DNA of 64,000 nt, from positions 248,001 to 312,000 of the forward strand of contig NZ_JAOTIF010000001.1 of assembly GCF_025628885.1 (NCBI RefSeq), given 5' to 3'. Position 1 is the stretch's first letter. Each line of letters begins with the position of its first letter. This DNA comes from Paraflavisolibacter caeni (GTDB lineage: Bacteria > Bacteroidota > Bacteroidia > Chitinophagales > Chitinophagaceae). Shown in pieces: positions 60,120-64,000 of the stretch. Position numbers and translations under genes: made by a program. The notes beneath the pieces are model-generated. The model made no database searches. It saw only the letters and a list, made by a program, of their open reading frames with translations, and had not been told where the DNA came from.

Positions 60120-61316
60120 ATGTTTTTGATGGCCCTGGCCATAGCGCCAAGTTTAGCAGTATGCTTATTCATTTTCTATAAGGACGTTTACGACCAGGAG
60201 CCGACAAAATATCTGCTGATGAGCTTTTTTTATGGCATGCTGACCATTGTTCCGGCTGGTATTCTGGAAACTTCTCTTTTTAACGACCCCGACGATACAG
60301 TTTTTTCTGTTTTTTTAACCTCTTATTTATTGATAGCAGCAGTGGAGGAAGGTTTTAAATTCATAGTACTCCGCTTCTACTGTTATAGACGGCCCACCTT
60401 TGATGAGCCGCTCGACGGCATTGTGTACAGCGTTATGGTAAGCATGGGCTTTGCTACATTAGAAAATGTGGGCTATGTATGGCTGCATGGCTTTCCCGTG
60501 GCATTCGTACGTATGTTTACCTCCGTGCCTGCCCATGCCACTTTCGGCGTTATTATGGGTTATTACCTCGGGAAATCAAAGTTCGACTGGCCCAACAGGA
60601 AAAAACTGCTTTGGTATAGTTTCCTGGGGGCTACCCTCATGCATGGTACCTACGATTTGTTCCTGCTCCTGGGTGAAAATAATTGGGTGAAGCAATATGT
60701 CTCAGAGTTGCTGCTGTTTGGTGGGGCGCTCGGCTCACTCTTTATCTCCGTTACCCTCAGCCGTAAATTATTGCACCAACATCATATAACTTCGCTCCGG
60801 TTATTTACACAATCTCCCGTGCTTACATTCAGGAATGCATCTATAAGTGATATCAATCTCATCAGGACCTTATCCATGCAGGTTTGGCCTCAAACTTATT
60901 CGACCATACTTACCCAGCCCCAGATCATGTACATGCTTGAGATCATGTACAGCCCGGCAGCAATACGCAGGCAAATGGATGAGCAACACCAGTTTATTAT
61001 AGTATATAATGCAGGTGTGCCGGTAGGTTTTGCCTCCTATAGCGAGACCGAGCCTTCCATTTTTAGGCTGCACAAACTGTATGTGCTTCCTGTTCACCAG
61101 GGGAGGGGCACAGGCAAATCTATCATTAGCCAGATCATCAATGAGGTCACCACCAAGGGTGCCCAGATCCTGCAGTTAAACGTGAATCGCCTGAATAAAG
61201 CAAAGACCTTCTACGAAAAAATGGGCTTTGAAGCAATTCGTTCTGAAGATATTGACATCGGTAATGGTTTCTTCATGAACGATTACGTTATGGAGAAAAG
61301 GCTTCAATCCATTTGA
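60120..61316 (+). CDS. PrsW-type intramembrane protease fused to a GNAT domain
   Basis: A 398-residue protein. The N-terminal membrane part (about 1-215) carries the PrsW signature: EEGFK at residues 76-80, FATLENVGY (about 111-119), PAHATFGVIMGYY (H139) and LMHGTYDLFLL (H175). PrsW proteins are glutamic-type intramembrane proteases that cleave anti-sigma factors. From about residue 235 a GNAT acetyltransferase domain follows, with LYVLPVHQGRGTGKSI (acetyl-CoA loop QGRGTG at 327-332) and LNVNRLNKAKTFYEKMGFEAI. The two are in one uninterrupted frame, with no hint of frameshift at the junction (about 220-235). The fusion is unusual; the function of the GNAT part is unknown. Confidence 0.88.
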   Translation: MFLMALAIAPSLAVCLFIFYKDVYDQEPTKYLLMSFFYGMLTIVPAGILETSLFNDPDDTVFSVFLTSYLLIAAVEEGFKFIVLRFYCYRRPTFDEPLDGIVYSVMVSMGFATLENVGYVWLHGFPVAFVRMFTSVPAHATFGVIMGYYLGKSKFDWPNRKKLLWYSFLGATLMHGTYDLFLLLGENNWVKQYVSELLLFGGALGSLFISVTLSRKLLHQHHITSLRLFTQSPVLTFRNASISDINLIRTLSMQVWPQTYSTILTQPQIMYMLEIMYSPAAIRRQMDEQHQFIIVYNAGVPVGFASYSETEPSIFRLHKLYVLPVHQGRGTGKSIISQIINEVTTKGAQILQLNVNRLNKAKTFYEKMGFEAIRSEDIDIGNGFFMNDYVMEKRLQSI

Positions 61317-61327
61317 TTTATATATTC

Positions 61328-61335
61328 TATTTTTG
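61328..61335 (+). promoter_or_regulatory. -7 box before ahcY
   Basis: TATTTTTG is a TAnnTTTG match 21 bp before the ahcY start codon. No well-spaced TTG was found at the usual -33 distance, so the promoter is only partly supported. Confidence 0.45.
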
Positions 61336-61355
61336 CAACCCTAAAAAAGAGATAA

Positions 61356-62684
61356 ATGTCATCATTAACTAAATCAAACATTGATTTTAGCCTTAAATAT
61401 AAGGTGAAAGATATGAGCCTGGCCGAGTGGGGACGTAAGGAAATTCGCCTGGCAGAAGCTGAAATGCCCGGTCTGATGGCTCTGCGTGCCGAGTATGGCG
61501 CCAGCCAGCCCTTAAAAGGTGCCCGCATCGCCGGTTGCCTGCACATGACCATCCAAACCGCTGTACTGATCGAAACCCTGGTAGCTCTTGGTGCTGAAGT
61601 AAAATGGAGCTCCTGCAATATATTTTCCACTCAGGACCATGCCGCTGCCGCTATTGCTGCTGCTGGTATTGGTGTGTTTGCCTGGAAAGGCCAAACCCTG
61701 GAAGAAGCTGACTGGTGTATCGAGCAAACCCTGTTCTTCGGTGCTGCTGACCGTCCGCTGAACATGATCCTGGACGATGGTGGCGACCTGACCAACATGG
61801 TTCTGGATACATATCCTGAGTTGGTACAACACGTTCGTGGTATTTCTGAAGAAACAACTACCGGTGTTCACCGCCTGTACGAAAGAATGGCTAAAGGCAC
61901 CCTGCCTGTTCCTGCCATCAACGTAAACGACTCTGTAACCAAGTCTAAATTTGACAACAAATACGGTTGTAAAGAATCTTTGGTTGATGCGATCCGCCGC
62001 GCTACAGACGTAATGCTGGCTGGTAAAGTAGCTATTGTTGGAGGTTATGGCGACGTTGGTAAAGGTTCTGCCGCTTCCCTGGCTGGTGCCGGTTGTCGCG
62101 TGATCGTTACCGAGATCGACCCGATTTGTGCCCTGCAGGCTGCTATGGACGGTTTTGAGGTGAAGAAAATGATCGATGCAGTGAAAGAAGCTGATATCGT
62201 AGTTACTGCTTCTGGTTGCCGCGACCTGATCACTGGAAAGCACTTCCGCCTGATGAAAGACAAAGCTATTGTCTGCAACATCGGCCACTTCGATATCGAA
62301 ATCGACATGGCATGGTTGAACGAAAATTATGGTAATACCAAAGACACTATCAAGCCACAAGTTGATATTTATAACGTTGAAGGTAAAGACATCATCATCC
62401 TGGCTGAAGGCCGCTTAGTAAACCTCGGTTGCGCTACTGGTCACCCAAGCTTTGTGATGAGTAACTCATTTACCAACCAGACTTTGGCCCAGATCGAATT
62501 GTGGATCAACGTAGACAGCTACGAAAACAAAGTATACGTTCTGCCTAAGCATCTTGATGAAAAAGTTGCACGCCTGCACCTGGGCAAAATTGGTGTGGAA
62601 CTGGACGAACTGACCGATGCACAAGCCGATTACCTCGGCCTCCAAAAAGACGGTCCATTCAAACCAGAACATTACAGGTACTAA
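61356..62684 (+). CDS. ahcY: S-adenosylhomocysteine hydrolase
   Basis: A 442-residue NAD-dependent enzyme that splits S-adenosylhomocysteine into adenosine and homocysteine. Motifs in order are [21 protein letters not shown] (residues about 54-74), [21 protein letters not shown] (about 90-110), the NAD-binding GGYGDVGKG (about 230), [18 protein letters not shown] and the C-terminal FKPEHYRY. Length is normal. It stands alone between the PrsW-GNAT gene and a terminator, and its upstream region is short (39 bp) and shows no SAH-riboswitch-like element. Confidence 0.97.
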   Translation: MSSLTKSNIDFSLKYKVKDMSLAEWGRKEIRLAEAEMPGLMALRAEYGASQPLKGARIAGCLHMTIQTAVLIETLVALGAEVKWSSCNIFSTQDHAAAAIAAAGIGVFAWKGQTLEEADWCIEQTLFFGAADRPLNMILDDGGDLTNMVLDTYPELVQHVRGISEETTTGVHRLYERMAKGTLPVPAINVNDSVTKSKFDNKYGCKESLVDAIRRATDVMLAGKVAIVGGYGDVGKGSAASLAGAGCRVIVTEIDPICALQAAMDGFEVKKMIDAVKEADIVVTASGCRDLITGKHFRLMKDKAIVCNIGHFDIEIDMAWLNENYGNTKDTIKPQVDIYNVEGKDIIILAEGRLVNLGCATGHPSFVMSNSFTNQTLAQIELWINVDSYENKVYVLPKHLDEKVARLHLGKIGVELDELTDAQADYLGLQKDGPFKPEHYRY

Positions 62685-62700
62685 TAAAGTTTTCCTATAA

Positions 62701-62737
62701 ATAAAGAAGCCCTCACATCTCATGAGGGCTTCTTTAT
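62701..62737 (+). terminator. strong terminator after ahcY
   Basis: A 15-bp perfect stem (ATAAAGAAGCCCTCA / TGAGGGCTTCTTTAT) with a 7-nt loop and T-rich ends. It lies 16 bp after the ahcY stop. Confidence 0.9.
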
Positions 62738-62895
62738 TATCTATCATCTCTTCCCATTCGTCATTCAAATCGTTCCCTCTGCATTTAATGTAGGAAGAAG
62801 AAAACCTTAGCACCAAGTTTGTTACTTTCTAATTCTCTTAAGCACTTATTGCCCAACTGTTATGGCTATGGTGTAAATGCTTAAAATCAAACGAA

Positions 62896-63837
62896 ATGGA
62901 ATTATTGGATGTAATAATCGTCGGTGGTGGCCCCGCTGGTCTGAACGCCGCAGTGGTGCTCGGTCGATGCCACCGCAAAGTATTGGTTTTTGATACGGGG
63001 CAGTACCGCAACCGCTACTCGCATGGAATGCATAACTATCTCACCCGCGATGGTATTTTGCCGGCAGATTTTATCAGGATATGCCGCCAGGAAATGCATA
63101 AGTATGGCGTTAAGCTGATGAATAAAAAAGTAGTCAAGGCTCGTAAAAATGAAGAGGGAAACTTTCAGGTTCAGGATGAAGATGGTAATATTTATTACGC
63201 AAAGAAATTATTGATCGCTACAGGCCTAACAGATAAACTCCCGGATGTCGAAGGTTTTAAAGAACTATACGGCACTTCTATTTTCCATTGCCCTTATTGC
63301 GACGGATGGGAAGTGAGTAATCAAAAGATCGGCGTATATGCAAGAGATAAAAATGGTAGCGAATTGGCGCTTGCATTAAAGGGTTGGAGTCCTGATATTA
63401 CCTTGTATACAGATGGAAAGCATAAAATAAAACCACATGAAAAAGAAGAGTTGGCTGCCTGCAACATTACAATCAAAACCAATCCAATTGCTCGGGTAGT
63501 AGGAGAGAACGGTCAATTGAAAAAGGTGGTATTCAAAAACGGGGAAGAACAGGACTGCGATGCAATATTTTTTGTGAATGGTTATGAGCAGCAATGTAAT
63601 CTTGCAGAAACCTTTGATTGTGAAATAAATAAAAAAGGAGTTATAGTCACCAACCGCTATCAGCAAACATCCACACCTGGTCTTTATGTAGCCGGCGATG
63701 CCGACAAGGATATGCATTTCGTAGTAGTAGCCGCCGCCGAAGGTGCAAAGGCCGGCATCATAATCAACAAAGAATTGCAAAAAGAAATCACCCTCCAAAA
63801 CCTTCATATCTCTCCCCTGATTGGCACGTTTCTTTAA
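62896..63837 (+). CDS. thioredoxin-reductase-like FAD/NAD(P) oxidoreductase
   Basis: A 313-residue flavoprotein of the thioredoxin reductase fold. The FAD motif VIIVGGGPAGLNAA is at residues 6-19. The redox motif CPYCDGWE is near residue 132. The C-terminal FAD site is GLYVAGDADKD. The CxxC is present as in active members, but the NADPH region lacks the usual GGGDSA (here VYARDKNGSELALAL), so a different electron donor or role is possible. It is preceded by a 158-bp gap with no clear promoter, and follows the ahcY terminator. The partner protein is unknown. Confidence 0.85.
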   Translation: MELLDVIIVGGGPAGLNAAVVLGRCHRKVLVFDTGQYRNRYSHGMHNYLTRDGILPADFIRICRQEMHKYGVKLMNKKVVKARKNEEGNFQVQDEDGNIYYAKKLLIATGLTDKLPDVEGFKELYGTSIFHCPYCDGWEVSNQKIGVYARDKNGSELALALKGWSPDITLYTDGKHKIKPHEKEELAACNITIKTNPIARVVGENGQLKKVVFKNGEEQDCDAIFFVNGYEQQCNLAETFDCEINKKGVIVTNRYQQTSTPGLYVAGDADKDMHFVVVAAAEGAKAGIIINKELQKEITLQNLHISPLIGTFL

Positions 63838-63902
63838 GTATCTATTTCACGAGCTTATCATAAAGCATGGATATGTTTATAGATGAGCAAAAAATTAAAA
63901 CT

Positions 63903-64000
63903 ATGATAGTAACTGAAGAGCAAAGGAAAGAGGCGCATACGTTTTATAAGGAAGCCCTTGAAATACTAAAGGAAAGTGGATCACCTTTTTTGTTGGGCGG
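63903..64000 (+). CDS. probable nucleotidyltransferase, N-terminal fragment (3' end outside window)
   Basis: The frame runs to the end of the window. MIVTEEQRKEAHTFYKEALEILKESGSPFLLGG resembles the first helix and the FLLGG segment before the catalytic loop of small nucleotidyltransferase-fold proteins. An in-frame ATG at 63867 gives 12 extra residues (MDMFIDEQKIKT), so the start is uncertain. The function cannot be settled from about 33 residues. Confidence 0.4.
   Translation, partial: MIVTEEQRKEAHTFYKEALEILKESGSPFLLG

Noticed and set aside
61317-61355. SAH riboswitch before ahcY
   Set aside because: Only 39 bp separate the genes and no matching structure is visible.
61512-62360. 282-residue frame antisense to ahcY
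   Set aside because: It is a mirror frame of a strongly conserved gene and encodes no known domain.
1-64000. tRNA, rRNA, integrase or prophage genes
   Set aside because: None could be recognised by eye on either strand; small tRNAs might still be missed.

Overview
The window looks like a chromosomal stretch from a Bacteroidota bacterium, most likely a member of the Chitinophagaceae. The reasons are the moderate GC content, the TAnnTTTG-type -7 boxes with an upstream TTG, and the gene families present (RemB/Wzi-like barrel, quinol-type NorB, single-chain GcvP, NUDIX/winged-helix regulator, SusD-free uronate operon, M1 and M48 peptidases). This is inference from sequence only; no rRNA or tRNA gene was seen.

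Layout. 1-9500: end of a dihydrouridine synthase gene, a HAD phosphatase, a NUDIX-type regulator with a D-2-hydroxyacid dehydrogenase and a DUF72 protein, a protoglobin, a broken Dps gene, an outer-membrane barrel, dihydroorotase and a MutS-like ATPase. 9500-10130: an intergenic element built of 11-bp units, with an inverted second copy at about 25320-25715. 10130-25170: housekeeping and envelope genes (M1 peptidase, pyruvate dehydrogenase E2, M48 peptidase with a YjgN-like membrane protein, DnaX, a membrane-anchored Holliday-resolvase-like nuclease, GNAT-like protein, L,D-transpeptidase, UV endonuclease, MarR regulator, lytic transglycosylase, acidic disordered protein). 25740-33160: amine oxidase, HMA protein, an EcsC/TerB/BON/LysM stress-type cluster, and a NarL-type two-component system coupled to a membrane protein. 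33230-46830: PQQ-type propeller protein, GcvP, quinol nitric oxide reductase with a Crp/Fnr-type box, an OmpR-type two-component system, and an mprF-virJ pair predicted to make and hydrolyse aminoacyl-phosphatidylglycerol.

47050-50385 is a uronate module: a LacI-type regulator divergent from a mannonate oxidoreductase (SDR) and mannonate dehydratase UxuA. Two matching operators lie 100 bp apart around the promoter. It is followed by a scarred region (50615-53200) with two different IS630-type elements head to tail sharing one TA, the C-terminal stub of a serine hydrolase, and a short relic of a second uxuA 3' end. 53200-64000: dienelactone hydrolase, a GH2 glycosidase with a malectin-like tail, a large secreted peptidase-propeller-barrel protein, a PrsW-GNAT fusion, S-adenosylhomocysteine hydrolase, a thioredoxin-reductase-like flavoprotein, and the start of a probable nucleotidyltransferase.

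The most unusual items are the PrsW-GNAT fusion, the mprF-virJ operon, the peptidase/propeller/barrel protein, the inverted pair of 11-bp-periodic elements, the two-operator uronate promoter, the tandem IS630 scar with gene relics, and an orphan intrinsic terminator behind several hairpins in the leader of gcvP.
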